Positions 7,861 to 20,131 of a stretch of 64,000 nucleotides of DNA are shown here, one piece after another; within the stretch, counting starts at the first letter, position 1, and each line of letters opens with the position of its first letter. The position numbers and the translations under genes are program-made. The notes under the pieces were generated by a model, which was given only the letters and a program-made list of their open reading frames with translations, did not search any database and was not told where the DNA came from. Source of the stretch: Metarhizium brunneum (lineage: Eukaryota > Ascomycota > Sordariomycetes > Hypocreales > Clavicipitaceae); contig NC_089425.1 of NCBI RefSeq assembly GCF_013426205.1, positions 1,550,001 through 1,614,000 of the forward strand. Reading direction: 5' to 3'.

Positions 7861-10764
7861 GAAGGCGCGCGTGAGTGGAAAGAGATTGTTTCCCTTTTGT
7901 TTGGTATTCGGGCATTTCAGCATGTAGAAGGCGTATAGAGACAGCAAGAGTTAGAGATGTTATTAGTGACTGGAAAGTACATATAGACAGCAGGATTAGA
8001 GAAATTAGGAGTCATTTTTCACAAGACAAGAGGGACACTCCTAGAATTGCAAGCCAACTGAAGCTTGTCTAAAAAGCAGCGATGCTCCACTGATAGAAGT
8101 CGTAATGCCGCAGTACCCATCGACCTTGAGTCTCAAGAAACGTACTGGGCTCCCGTTTACCGCTGTCCGGCTCATCTGGAAACATCGCCCCCAGGCCCAC
8201 AAGGGTCATCTTGTCTCACAGAGCGTGCAGCCAGCGCGCCTTCAAAAAGAACCAAGATGTGCTTCATTTCGCTAGCATCAAGATGGAGTTTTAAGTGAAT
8301 CCTGTCGACATGCAAGTGCTGAAACCGGTCTCTGCTAAGAGTAAGGACCCTGACGCCTGCCTCTCCTTCTCCCGGACTGCGTGGGGCTAAATCCATTTGT
8401 CTAAGGCTCCAAATGTCGTAAATCTCGCCATCTGGGTTGTGGAATTGGGCTGAACGTATTGCATCTTATATTCTATGCTATGAGGCCGTGGTTGAGATTT
8501 ACAGGATTAAAGACGTAACCATTTGGCTTAATGTACTACGGACAGTTCAAAGTAAACCGATTCTAACACAATCAAGTACCTAGCTATCACGCTATACATT
8601 ATCATATATTAAAGTATACTTTTCAGTAACTAGAAGAGACGCTTCTAAGCCGGGATTTGAGCAAAACAGAGGGCAGGCAGGTGATTCGAGAGTTGAATTG
8701 CATATCAAGCAAAAAGCTGATCTGGTACGGCGCGGGTTGTTTACTGAGCAACCTTGGTAATATATGCGACGAGATGTTGTAATGAACACGGCGTCAAGGG
8801 AGCGTCACGACTCCTCGTGAATCGTCACTTTAATGGCGCGCAATGATGGAGTGCTTTTTCCGTCTTGCCCATAAATTCACAACTCGTTCAGACAACAACC
8901 ATAAATGTTCCCTACCGGCAGTCATCCCATTCTGTCGTTCTGGACGCCAAAAACTTTGCAGTTTCGCCTGGATCATCAAGACCTAGGTCGAATTGAGACC
9001 TATTGTTGCGTCTAGAAGATCTTGTCTAACAGACGCTTGATCGGCAGGAGGGCCGTGTGCTAGGGCGCATGAAACCTGACACTCCCAGCATCTGATTGTG
9101 AAGTGAACCAACGGTAGCAATGACGGATTCCCTGATTTTGCAAAAGACCCAACTCGTTAGCTGGATTCTACCAACACACCGAGGATATAGTCACGTTTGG
9201 GGGCCTTCCGAGGTCCCGCAGGAGGATCACTTGCGGGCCGCTGTACACCTTTGGCAGAGCCAAGAAAACTTCCATGTGAGGTTCGCCAGTAGTATTTTCG
9301 ACACGACGATATAGGTGGGAGTCACCAGAGATGAGAAGCTGCTGCTTGCTTCACTAGGTTGTAATTGATTGCGGTACACGCGTGACATGGTTGCGATACG
9401 GACTGCAATGGTGAAAGCCATAGCAGTGTCCGTCGTTGGACTGCCGCCTTGATCTTGTATGGCTCGTTGGAGCCGCTAGATATGGCCTGAGTGGTCTGGG
9501 CAAATTGTAGGACTACTGACACTCTACAGGATTGTCTTGACACTCAGTCAGCACACGCAGGGTGTCCACTATTTGGTCGTGTTGGTGGACGTTTAGACAT
9601 ACAGAACACAGTGCGTTCCAGAAACTGCCACTCTTCGGGAAGCAACTTGGGGGCTACGGTTGTGGCTTGGCCCGTTCCTGGCCGATATCCTCACTCACTT
9701 GGTTGGTTCGATCGTGCCCGTTTTATCAGATTTGCCGCCTTCTGACGGCTTGTTTCTCCGGATATCTCCACCGTCACATGTAGATATGTGCAGGTGTTGT
9801 TCAAATGGTGGATACAGGCCCGCGTAGAGGGCAACATGCAGAAGAGACAGATCGGGGCGGAGCTCAACAGAGATGCGGGATGTTGGGCGTTATTGCCGAA
9901 TGTCCAATGAGAATGTAGAATGTTGTAGCTCCCAAAGAAAAGCATGGACCGTCGTATTCGTATCGCGGCCGATGGACAGTCAACCGTCTGCTCCCACAAG
10001 CTCTGATCGAACCACTGAACGCAACAGCCATGGGGCGGATCATCCAACAATCGGTCGAGAGCAAAATATCCTCGTGGCTGTTCACTTTGCGGCTTAACAT
10101 TTGAAAAGACCTAAAAAGTCCTGTTTTTTGTACTGCGATATTTTATGCTAAAAGTCATCCACCACAATTTCTTTCCTTTTCGACGCCTTTGGAAACATAC
10201 ATACATACCGCCGTGGACAACTACATACTGCTGCAAAACATGTCCTCCTCAGCGGGAAGGAATCACATCAGGCCATCGGAGTCCCACACATCCGGTTGGC
10301 ACCCACATCAATCCCATGGGGACGGCGGAAAGGGCAAACGACTCCAAATGGGACCACGTCAAAGAAAGGGCCAATAAAGTACCGACGTTTGGGAATAGGC
10401 GTTGGTTCCTTGCCAGCGGCCAATGCTGTCCAGATGTGCAAGTGGTCCGGTCCGTCAGTCCGCAATCCAGGCTTAGCTGCTGAAATATTTCACATTTGCG
10501 CCAGAGTGAGACGAGATGCCATGCCCGGATCCAGAGCTTCCGTCCTCTGGTCCGTACTCGTTTACAGGAGTGAAAGGGCACCATGGAGTCTGTACGCTGC
10601 GGATAAGAAAGAACATGACCCCTTTGATCTACTTTGCATCTACATCCCGCCGTCTAGTCGGCTCTCCTCAACCATCGAGCACCATTTAACGACTGGCCCG
10701 GCCCTTTGTCCCAACTCATGAGCTCATAATCCATCCAACTACGTCTCTAAAACTACCGCCCATC
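7861..10764. other. 2.9-kb gene-free stretch
   Basis: No gene I can support. A minus-strand frame at 8172-8396 (74 codons) is mildly protein-like but matches nothing known to me. The stretch 8500-8620 is AT-rich. Short frames on both strands between 9120 and 10720 look like chance. The last few hundred bases should hold the erg3 promoter. Confidence 0.4.
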
Positions 10765-11873
10765 ATGGATGTCGTTCTCGACCTCTACGAAACATATATA
10801 GGCGACCATGTCTATGCTAGGCTGCTTCCAGCGCATCCTCCGCCGTACGATGCTGATTTATTCGCCAACACGACCATATTTCCGTTTGGATTAGAATGCG
10901 AATATAAACCGCCGACCAAGTACTTCACTGTGCGACCCTCGCCAGCTGTTTGCCAGAGCGCCTGGGCGAGAGACAATATTCTCAGACAGTCCATCGACCT
11001 CTTTCTATTGCTGTGGTGAGTGTTCTACTCTGTTGCCAACACCTCGTATATACATGGCCGCCTAACCAGACGTCTCCGCGCGACAGGATCTTTGGCATGG
11101 CGGTTTACTTTTTATTCTCCACGCTCTCGTACGTCTTCATCTTCGATAAGCAGCAGCAAGAGCACCCGCGCTATCTCAAAAACCAAGTCAGGCTAGAGAT
11201 CCAAGAAACACTATGGGCACTTCCCGGCATGTCTCTCCTCACGCTTCCTCTTGTTCTTGCCGAAGTCCGCGGGCACACCAAAATGTACGATACCGTGGCG
11301 GAAGGGCCCGGCCTCTGGTACGAGGTCCTCCAGTTCCCGCTGTTTCTGCTGTTTACCGATTTCTGCATCTACTGGATTCACCGGGGCCTGCACCATCCGC
11401 TGATATACAAGAACATCCACAAGAAGCACCACAAGTGGGTGGTGCCGACTCCCTTTGCGGCGTATGCCTTTCATCCCGCGGACGGCTGGGGCCAGTCTCT
11501 CCCTTATCACGTATTCACCTTCATCTTCCCCATGAACAAGTTTTCCTTCCTGGTGCTCTTTGTCTTTGTCGTCTTTTGGACGATACTCATCCATGATGGT
11601 GAATACCTGGCGGACAACCCCGTCATCAACGGCGCCGCCTGCCACACGATTCACCACTTGTACTTCAACTACAATTACGGTCAGTACACGACGCTGTGGG
11701 ATCGAATCGGAGGCAGCCACCGCGTCCCGGACAGGGAAATGTTTGACAGGGCCAAGAAAAACGGCAAGACGGAGTGGGAGAGACAGAACAAGGGGGTGGA
11801 GGACATGATTCTCGAGGTGGAGGGACAAGACGACCGGGTGTACTCGCCAGAGGAGCTCAAGAAGAACAAGTGA
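10765..11873 (+). CDS. erg3: C-5 sterol desaturase (delta7-sterol 5(6)-desaturase)
   Basis: Two exons, 10765-11015 and 11087-11873, join across a 71-base GTGAGT..CTAAC..CAG intron into 345 residues. The enzyme inserts the C5-C6 double bond late in ergosterol synthesis, in the ER membrane, using O2 and cytochrome b5. Three histidine boxes that bind the di-iron centre are present: HRGLHH (about 182-187), HKKHH (195-199) and HTIHH (270-274). The family stretches WVVPTPFAAYAFHP and HLYFNYNYGQYTTLWDR are intact. Hydrophobic segments sit before and between the boxes. The charged C-terminus ends in a lysine-rich KKNK, possibly an ER-retrieval type tail. Many fungi carry two or three ERG3 paralogues; I cannot say which this is. 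Confidence 0.93.
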
Positions 11874-14184
11874 AACAGACAAAGGAAGGCCGTGGGGTGG
11901 TTTATTTGCATGCCGTCTTGTGTATATCTTGTCCAACGGGATGGTTTCCGGGAGCGCTAGACTGAGCCGCCGTTGCGCGCTCAGTGTGGGATACTTGTTA
12001 ATTGTGTGCGTTGACTTGGGTGACGGTCCCTTTGACTTGAAAAAATATTGTATTTGGGGCAAGGTTGGTATTGATTCACTAAATTAATAGACTCCTAATT
12101 TTCTACTTTGCCATATGATTTATGCTAGTACTTCTAATATTCTCTATATTTATACAGTACACTATTATAGTGTTGGTAATGCGGCTAAATGTGGGCAGGT
12201 GCGCGATAAGGGACTTGATGGCTGAATATCCCGTCCAGGAAGCAACGCTATATAGTTAGTACTTGCAATTAAACTTACTGGGGATATTCCTACAACCTAA
12301 CTTGGTTTGAATCCATCGAGCATTCATTTGCTGCTTGTGAGGCGCAGCTGACCCAAGGGTTCGTGTTACATCCACTACCCCAGATGTCAGAGTGCAGTGC
12401 AGCCCCAGAATTCCCACTTTTACCGTTGGCAACTTGAAAAGAGGCATCATTGACGACGGTGGTCCTACGAACGACTGTCCCAGCACGGCGGCGCCAGACC
12501 GGACACTGTTTGGCCGTCTCGGTGCCAGAAATAGTGAAGGCATCGATATTTCCATGTTGCCATGGCCATAGCTTTCATGCCATGTCGGGCGTTCCGGTTA
12601 TCAAACGGGGACGGCGGGCTCAAGGTCCGTCCACCTCTGTCTCCCGTCGCTCTTTTATCTCTCTGCTTGCCACTCCTTGACACGCACGAGGGCACAATCG
12701 AGAGTGCACCAGTAAGTTTGTGCACCCTTCATCCGAGCATTATTATGGAGTTGTCTGTCGTTAGCTGGAGAGATTTCTCGGTCTAGTCATGTAGTCTGAC
12801 GTTGCAGCCCCCACCGTCGATGGACCGGTTCGCGGTAGCCTCATGTCGGCTGGCCAGTGAGAGGAAAGGATTGCAAAAAGCTGAGCCCTTGAGATTGGCG
12901 AAAATAATGGAGCCCAGTTGCAAGTTCCCGGCCGCAGTTGGCGCAGCGTTGTAGTGGCAGCAACTTTAAAATCTTGCACTCACGGATGAATACGGCGGTC
13001 AAATTGTTGATGTGCAGAAACACCCACCGGGTTGAATGGGAGATTGTTCAATAGGGCACGGGTACTTCGTGACTTGACTGTTGTCCTGTACTTAAAGGAA
13101 ATGAGCAATATCTGACAAGTACCACCAGACTCTGTATGTACAGACACCAGCGCCGAATGTGCGGGAGCCAATCAGGCGTCTGGCGACAGCCATGGCGACA
13201 GCAGACTGTCAAGTTCCCCAGCTGAGCCGTCAATTGGTCTCTGATTAGGAGAACATTTGATGACATCGGAATGTGCAGTCCATGCTTCCTTCAGCAGGTA
13301 CTCCGTGCCGTAGACGCAGCCCCCAATGAGCCCCTATTTTTTACCTTGATTGTACTCCGTACATAACATATCTACGGAGTAGCCTCTTGCCATGTTGCCT
13401 TCTTGCCTTTGGAACAAGGCACTGGGCTGATTAATTTCTCTTTCCTGGCGACACTTTGGGCTGTGTCTGCCCCTGCCGAAATCCTGGGCTCCTCCATCTC
13501 TCTCTCTCGCTTCTTGGCTGTTGGCACTTCGATTGATTTCCCATCTGCTCGCCACTTGCGCGCATTCTCTCTCTTGGTTTCTTTCGCTTCTCGGCCTCCA
13601 TATCTCGACAGCCTAGTCCACCCCACGCTTGGAGCTTGTGACAACACCATCGCATCTACCCCGACGTCGCCCTGGTCTCTCTGCTCCGCTTCTCGGCATC
13701 GTCGTGCGTCCATACTGGCTAACCCCGGATAAGAACGACGGCGGTTGACCGTGGGTGATTCAATCTGGTCATCTGCATCGTGCGCCGCACATCCGCAACG
13801 CGCCAGCTCACGCCAAGTGTCCTGGTGTGTGTGTGTGTCTTGGTCTGACGTCTCACAAATCCCCATCGCATTGCCCCATTCTAGCTCTTCGTCCAGACTC
13901 AGCTTATTCCACCCGCAATACTACTACGACCAACTCGGCACACCACGCGCGCCAGACCCGACCATTCAGTCAGCGAGGCACCAGACAGACGTCCCCGAAC
14001 ACTGCCTAACCCGCACCTCTCCGACTAACCACCCAACACTACAGAGTGCTAGTGTTGATGATTGGAAACCTTGTCTTTGTCTGCTGTCACCAGACCCCGT
14101 CCTTCATTTGACTCGGTTGGCCGACGTCACTTCTCATCTCCACCTCCTCTTCTCTTCTTCGGTACCTGATCAATTGAGACGCAG
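11874..14184. other. gene-free stretch: erg3 3' end and sugar-transporter leader
   Basis: The stretch 12070-12170 is AT-rich and probably ends the erg3 transcript. Around 13353-13381 the motif TACTCCGTA is followed after eleven bases by its reverse complement, giving a small hairpin. From about 13400 the plus strand is pyrimidine-rich with a GT microsatellite (13824-13838), as expected for a long 5' leader of the transporter gene. No coding exon was identified, though an upstream start exon for the transporter may hide near 14058-14072. Confidence 0.4.
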
Positions 14185-16575
14185 GTGGGTGCTGCTGCTC
14201 AACAGCCCCAGATCGCCATAATTCCTTCGTCAACTTCATCTCGTCTCCCTTCCAACATTCCTCTACGGACCCTCCCTGCCCGATCAGATACCGACCAAGA
14301 CGCCCAGGCCGCTTCGCTATTGGGCTTTCCGGGCCACGCCGCCTCTAATCATCGTCGGCGGTCCTCCAGCTCCGAGTCATCCTGGACTGACACCGGCGAT
14401 ATTGGAGATCAACTTGGCGACGAACTCGATCCTGTACGTCTTCAGCTGCCCGAAGAGCTTGAGCAAGAGCTCCTCGCTGGTGTGCAGAAGCGTCAGCCCA
14501 AGCACAACAAAAAGGTCCGCATACGCGACCCGTCGCCCCAGCACTACGATCGATCCCCCTCGTTCCCTCGAACTATCGACAAGGAGGCCATCGAAATCCC
14601 CCAGATCAAACCGCAACGGCCCTCGCGCGCTCAACGTTGCATCGGAGCCATCATGTCGGGGCGATCGGGTTCCATCCACGGCCTGACGGGCAAGGCCCTG
14701 CTGTACGAGATACCACACCACGTTTTCAACACTTGACTGTAGCGTGCATGCTAACACGATTTCTTAAAGTTATTTCACCAGCATATTTGTTTCTCTTGGC
14801 GTGTTTCTGTTTGGTTATGATCAAGGCGTTATGTCGGGCATCATCACGTATGGTCTATCCAAGCCACCCGAAAGCATACGGCTGGTGGGCATGTCCTTGC
14901 TAACAAGACATCATTTATAGTGGCCCTCACTTCATCGACTATTTCGACCATCCCTCCAAAGCTCATGTCGGTACCATGGTGGCAATTTTGGAGATTGGCG
15001 CCTTTATTTCATCACTAGTCGTCGGCCGAGTTGGAGACATCATTGGCCGAAGACGTACCATCTTGTATGGATCCTGCATATTCTTTGTTGGCGGCGCTTT
15101 ACAGACATTGGCAAGCTCCATGGCCATGATGATGGTCGGCCGAATCATTGCCGGTGTTGGTGTTGGTATGCTTTCTACTATTGTGCCTGTGTACCAGTCG
15201 GAGATTTCCCCTCCTCATAATCGTGGAAAACTTGCTTGTATCGAGTTTTCTGGCAATATTATCGGTTACACAACCTCGGTCTGGGTAGACTACGGCTGCG
15301 GGTTCATCGACAGCAACATGTCGTGGAGAGCCCCCCTCTTCATGCAGTGTGTCATGGGGGCGCTTCTTGGTCTTGGCAGTTTGATCATTGTTGAATCTCC
15401 AAGGTGGGTTTTGATATTAGATGCAAATGCTTTGAATTTGTGATGCTAAAGTTGGTCCAGATGGCTTCTTGACAACGACCACGACGAGGAAGGCATGGTA
15501 GTCATTGCTAATCTATACGGAGGCGGCGATATTCACGACCACAAGGCCAGAGAAGAGTACCGCGAAATCAAGATGAATGTGCTTCTTCAGCGACAAGAGG
15601 GCGAACGGACCTACTCTGACATGTTCAAAAGATATTCTACTCGCGTCTTTATCGCCATGTCTGCACAGGCTCTAGCACAGCTGAATGGCATCAACGTCAT
15701 CTCCTACTACGCCCCTTATGTTTTTGAATCTGCCGGCTGGGTCGGGCACGACGCTGTACTGATGACTGGCTTGAATGGCATTACTTACTTCTTGTCCACA
15801 ATTCCTCCTTGGTACTTGGTAGATCGATGGGGTCGAAGACCGATCCTGCTGTCCGGTGCAGTTGCCATGACCATTTCTCTGTCGCTCATTTCATACTTCA
15901 TCTACCTCGATGTCAAATGGACGCCGAGAATGGTAGTTCTTTTTGTCATGATCTACAACGCGGCGTTCGGCTACTCTTGGGGCCCTATCCCATGGCTATA
16001 CCCACCGGAGATCCTGCCTCTCAGCATTCGATCCAAGGGTGCCAGCTTGTCCACAGCCACAAATTGGGCGTTCAATTGGCTGGTTGGAGAAATGACACCA
16101 ATTCTGCAGGAATGGATCAAGTGGCGACTCTATCTTGTTCATGCTTTTTTCTGCACAGTTTCCTTCGTGATTGGTGAGTGCAACTTTTCGCCAAGTTTTC
16201 AGGGCATTGCTGACCAGCTACGCAGTGTATTTCGTCTACCCCGAGACTTGTGGCGTGCGTCTCGAGGAAATGGACTCCATTTTTGGCGATGCAAGCACCG
16301 TCATGGGTACACCATCCATGCATGCCGACACCGAATCCCTCATACGTGGTGGCTCGCCCGGGCCGTCCAGAGACTTTCCCGGAATGTCGCTTGATGCTGC
16401 CGCAGACATAGACGACGACCGCAAATCCCAAATCCACACCAATGGAGGTGAGGACCGAAGCATCGGTGGCTGGCTCTCTAGAGTGGTGGCTCGCGGCAGA
16501 TCGCCGAGCGTCCGCAGCACCCAAGGTCGATATGCTCCCTTGGGTCAAGAGGAGAGCCGGCGCAATGATGAGTGA
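14185..16575 (+). CDS. MFS sugar transporter or glucose sensor, RCO3-like
   Basis: Five exons: 14185-14702, 14770-14847, 14921-15403, 15461-16173 and 16226-16575, all in phase with GT..AG introns of 52-73 bases. The product has the hexose-transporter marks in order: FLFGYDQGVMSG in helix 1, GRVGDIIGRRR, VESPRW at the end of the first half, QLNGINVISYYAP in helix 7, DRWGRRP, and PETCGVRLEEMD closing helix 12. The cytosolic tail after that is about 105 residues, Ser/Gly/Asp-rich, like the Neurospora glucose sensor RCO-3. The first in-frame ATG is 14653, giving 557 residues; but codons from 14185 to 14652 are open and protein-like (acidic and Ser/Arg-rich), so an N-terminal extension with an unseen upstream start exon is likely. 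The start is therefore unresolved. Function as sensor rather than carrier is an inference from the tails. Confidence 0.85.
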
Positions 16576-17397
16576 AGCAAAAGCAAGCATACCTTTTCGC
16601 AGTTAGAATTTTTGCATAAATAGACCAGACAGGTAGGGGGATGTGTGAACTAGCATACAGCGTCCTTGTTGGAATATGACGATTCACTAGGAGCCCAGGT
16701 TATGCCTAGATTTTTGGACGCTGTCAATTGGCGTTGGGTGTACGATCTGGGACCGCCAGTAAAGGCGTGTATATGACGAGGCATTGACAACAGTTGGCGT
16801 TTTACACTATCACCTGCGCGTCGCTAAGACGAGCGATGCTTCCATGTACCAGTTAAGACGGAACATTGGCGCCTCACGGCCGCGCACCCAGGCGCGTGCA
16901 GAGAGCGCGGGAACTTGAACAGGAATAATAGATACCTACCAGTGAAAAGAAACCCAATTTATATATGGACTTTTGAACCGGCATTTGCGGTCAACCCAGT
17001 CTTGTCCTCGAGACCAATTCAAAATGCTCTGTAAATGAGTGAGTCTCAGCCACTCGTCGCTTGCGTCATCTGTACAGGAGCCCAGGCCTGCAACCTTTAC
17101 AAAATTACAATGATGAAAAAAGCCGACTCAATGGAAGTGCTGACTCTGAGGGTTCATTTCCAGAGAGTGGTTGTAGTTCAAGCTGCGTCGCGACTGGATT
17201 CAGTGACTTTCTGTGTACAATTTGCTCATGGTCTGGTAGCTTGGCTGAGAAGCAAGCAAGCCAGCAGTGCCAAGAAGTACGTCTCCGCACGGCCCATCCC
17301 ACATGTGCACAACCCAGACGTCGGCTATCGAGATACAATTAACACTGTACAACAACCTCTTCAACTCCGGGCCACCAAGTACACCAACCACGAAACC
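16576..17397. other. gene-free spacer
   Basis: Contains the transporter 3' end and the LYR-protein promoter. The frame of the LYR gene stays open upstream to 17035, but the codons before ATG 17398 show no conserved content. Confidence 0.4.
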
Positions 17398-17841
17398 ATG
17401 GGGACCGAAGTCGTCCACGCCTACCGGCACCTGTACCGCTGCCTGCTGCGCGCGGTGCAGTACTCGTCGCCGGCGCGGTACATTGCGCGCGACCAGCTGA
17501 GGGGCGCGTTTAGGGAGACGCCGGCGGCGCTGGACGCGGAGGGCGTGAAGCGCACCGCCTGGTTCCTGGAGGCGGCGGGCAGGGAGAGGGGGCTGGAGCA
17601 CGCGATTCTGAAGAATCTGCTGCGGGTGAGGGGCCAGAGGGACGCGGAGACGAGGAGCTGGAGGAAGAGCTTGGCCGGGACGGCGCAGAGGTGAGTGTTT
17701 TGTGCGGTGTGCGGTGTGTGGTGAGATCGCGAGGCTGACTGGTGTAGGGACGACATGAAGAGGGATAGGGGGGCGGCGTTTCAGCACTACGACATGACTG
17801 TTGCCATGTTGAATAGGACCATGGGCCTTTGTCTGCGGTGA
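17398..17841 (+). CDS. LYR-motif protein (probable mitochondrial assembly factor)
   Basis: Exons 17398-17690 and 17748-17841 join across a 57-base GTGAGT..TAG intron to give 128 residues. The N-terminus has the LYR tripeptide in HLYRCLLRAVQ, followed by a conserved Arg/Phe pattern (RDQLRGAFR) typical of the small three-helix LYR proteins. These proteins help to assemble respiratory complexes or receive Fe-S clusters in the matrix through acyl-carrier protein. It fits fungal uncharacterised LYR proteins; the exact client is unknown. ATG 17398 is chosen because the LYR helix begins about ten residues later. Extreme GC-ending codon use (many GCG and GAG) marks it from its flanks. It lies near the frataxin gene, another Fe-S factor, though on the opposite strand. 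Confidence 0.8.
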
Positions 17842-18082
17842 AGAGTTGGGTTGGGTGTATGCATTTGTTGTCGGCGTTTGCGGATGCTTTACTTGCGAGC
17901 TTTGGGTGGTGGGCACGGGTATTCAGCGGGTTTCTGAGGGCGGGGGCTAGGATGGCAAAGGGATTTTTGTTTTTATGATACATTCGACTGATGGAGCTAA
18001 TCAAGCAATAATACAAGGTTATGCGTGGCAAAAGAATATCCATGGCTGAGGTCCTGCGCCTGGCTGACGGGGCCTGGACTGG

Positions 18083-18765
18083 CTAGCAGGTGGCGGGCTC
18101 CTCGATGACAATATCTAGCTCTTCTAGAATCAGATCGCTTAGGCTGACGCCGTCACGGGTGTAGATCCAGCTCCCTGAGCCGGTGCCCTCCTTCTCCCCC
18201 TGGCCCTCGCCGATGATGCACCAGTCGTATCGTTTGGGGCCGGAGATTGGACTCGATAGCCAGATCTGCTTGTTCGGGGGCTGCTTGTTGATGACGTATG
18301 TGCCCTTGTCTGCGACATTGATGGTCATGACGCCGGACTGTAAGCAGCGCGGATTAGTGGCCTGCTCTTGGAGGGCTTGTATGGGGGTGGAAAAGACGGG
18401 GAGGCACAAACTGAATATTCAATGTCAATGTCCTCTCGTGCGTCCTGGAGCTGCTCGAATTTAGACAGAACAATATCCAAGTAGCCATCAGCCAGCTCGT
18501 GGTATTGGCCGTCAGATAGCTCGGCTACGCCCATACTCGGTCGGGTCTCCTCAACACCCTGCTTGGCGGGATTGTCGGTCTCGGGCATGATGCCTTTGAA
18601 GCGTCGAAATGATGTTGAAAAGGGCTGGTATGGGAGTCGGTTTGACAGAGGTCGGAGGACGTTGGAGGCGCGAGGGAGCAGTCTGAAGCTGGAGCGGGTG
18701 ACATTGGACCGGCAGGTGGCCTGAGCCATGAGCCTTGAGGTTTGCGTGACTCCTTGTCGTGACAT
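18083..18765 (-). CDS. yfh1: frataxin, mitochondrial iron-sulfur cluster assembly protein
   Basis: Exons 18765-18412 and 18337-18083 join across a 74-base GTTTGT..CAG intron into 202 residues. Frataxin binds iron and activates the cysteine desulfurase complex in the mitochondrial matrix. The core is clear: an acidic first helix ([15 protein letters not shown] and [11 protein letters not shown]), then [26 protein letters not shown], and the last helix LSDLILEEL. The first 75 residues are Arg/Ser-rich without acidic residues, a mitochondrial presequence. ATG 18765 is the first in-frame ATG; ATG 18729 would also leave a presequence. The donor GTTTGT is weak, but the joined frame matches the family exactly. 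It is divergent from the AP-3 sigma gene. Confidence 0.93.
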
Positions 18766-19322
18766 GTTTGGGAGGGCGGCGTTGAGGCTGAGGTTCGTAG
18801 GTTGACGGTCGTTTGCGATACCGCGGAGTGGTGGTTCGAGCCAGACCAAGGAAAGGTTTGGAGACGGGGCGAAACTCAGGGTCCGGCGAGAATTCAGTTC
18901 TCGCAAGTGTGGATAGGGTAGCGGGATCTGAAGTTTCCAATGGCTGAGCTGTGCCTTGGGAGAAAAGGGTCGAAATGGCCAGATGTCAATTCGAGAGGAG
19001 AAAGCGGAGGAAAGGCCAATTCGGCATGCGGCTCAGCAGGTCAACGCATGATCTGATGCTGCCGATGAGCTCCCCGCGCTGTACGCCAAGCTGCAGCTGT
19101 GGTTGGACATCTGGAGCTCTTCCCGGTTGCGCTAGCTGGGCCCCCGAGCGCTCAGTGCCACGCCTCGGAAATCGCCTTAGTCATCGTCTTTTCCCGGCAG
19201 CGTCGCCTGTCCCTCGACTGCCCCACCAGTTTGATTGCGTGCATCGGGCGGACGACGAACTATCCCGCCATACTTGCCTTCCCATCGTTTCGTCGACATT
19301 GGGAGTCTTGGCTTTTGCGACC
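18766..19322. promoter_or_regulatory. divergent promoter region, frataxin / AP-3 sigma
   Basis: The 557 bases between the two start codons hold no gene and must contain both promoters. No TATA box is obvious on either side. Confidence 0.5.
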
Positions 19323-19952
19323 ATGATTAATGCTTTTCTGGTCTTCAACGGCCAGGGACAGCCTCGTCTGACTAAATTCTATACACAGTTGGTACGCCGC
19401 GCTCGTCTGTCGCCAAACTATCAAGGTGCCAACTACTGACCGCACGTCCCACAGGAGACGAGCATCCAGCAGCGACTGATATCCGAAATCTTTACCTTGG
19501 TTTCAAACCGGCCAAACGGCTCTTGCAACTTCCTGCCCCTGCCGCCTCTTCTGGCTGCGTCTGGCACCTCGCACTCCTCGTCCAAGGAGCAGAATGACGT
19601 GCCGTCCCTCGTCACATACCGCAACTACGCGACGCTCTACTTTATTATAATATCCACCTCTACCGAGTCGCCCCTCGCCTTGATTGATTTGATCCAGGTT
19701 TACGTCGAAGCTCTGGACAAGCTGTTTGAGAACGTGTGCGAACTCGACCTCATCTTCAACTTCGAAACATTACATGCGACGCTGTCAGAAATGATCATAG
19801 GCGGCGTCGTGATAGAAACAAACTTGGACCGCATAGTCTCGGGGGTCAGAGCACAGGGTACCGTGGCCAAGCGGCCGGTGAACGAGGGGAGAAGCACGGG
19901 GATCGGTTCGGGTTTAGGCATGGGTGCTAATTTCGCCTGGGCTGGCCGATGA
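19323..19952 (+). CDS. aps3: AP-3 complex subunit sigma
   Basis: Exons 19323-19391 and 19455-19952 join across a 63-base GTACGC..CAG intron (phase 0) into 188 residues. The small chain of the AP-3 adaptor acts in transport of cargo from Golgi or endosomes to the vacuole. The N-terminus MINAFLVFNGQGQPRLTKFY is the clathrin-adaptor small-chain signature with the Arg-Leu-x-Lys-Phe-Tyr block. NYATLYFI, then Leu-Asp-Lys-Leu-Phe-Glu-Asn-Val-Cys-Glu-Leu-Asp and the MIIGG motif follow in the usual order. An insert of about 25 Pro/Ser-rich residues sits before the YRNYATLYF strand, common in fungal sigma-3. The Gly-rich C-terminus GIGSGLGMGANFAW is also usual for filamentous fungi. Confidence 0.93.
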
Positions 19953-20131
19953 TCAGGACGGTTTTGATGCGACTGGTTCTCAAACTATGACTACGATGCC
20001 GATGAAGCTATGATACAGGTTGGTAATGTACATGATCGTTTCTTACAGTAATACCGAAAGTTGCGGGGAGGCGCAGGGTATTGTGATGCTAAACGCCGGA
20101 AATGAAAATAGAAACACAGGAAGAGAATGTA

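Noticed and set aside
6805..7947. 380-codon open frame on the minus strand
   Set aside because: It is the mirror of the oxidoreductase gene; strong GC-ending codons on the plus strand suppress stops on the other. Its translation is Val/Gly/Asp-rich without a domain.
9691..10050. 119-codon minus-strand frame
   Set aside because: Overlaps comparable frames on the plus strand, and has no domain or codon bias.
11211..12062. 283-codon minus-strand frame over erg3
   Set aside because: Antisense shadow of the desaturase; no domain, composition follows the reverse of the real gene.
13403..14221. Long plus-strand frames before the sugar transporter
   Set aside because: Ser/Pro/Cys/Leu-rich readings of a pyrimidine-rich leader; no join to the transporter frame with good splice signals was found.
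17200..17916. 238-codon minus-strand frame over the LYR gene
   Set aside because: Pro/Arg-rich reverse reading of a GC-ending exon; the LYR motif and splice sites support the plus strand.
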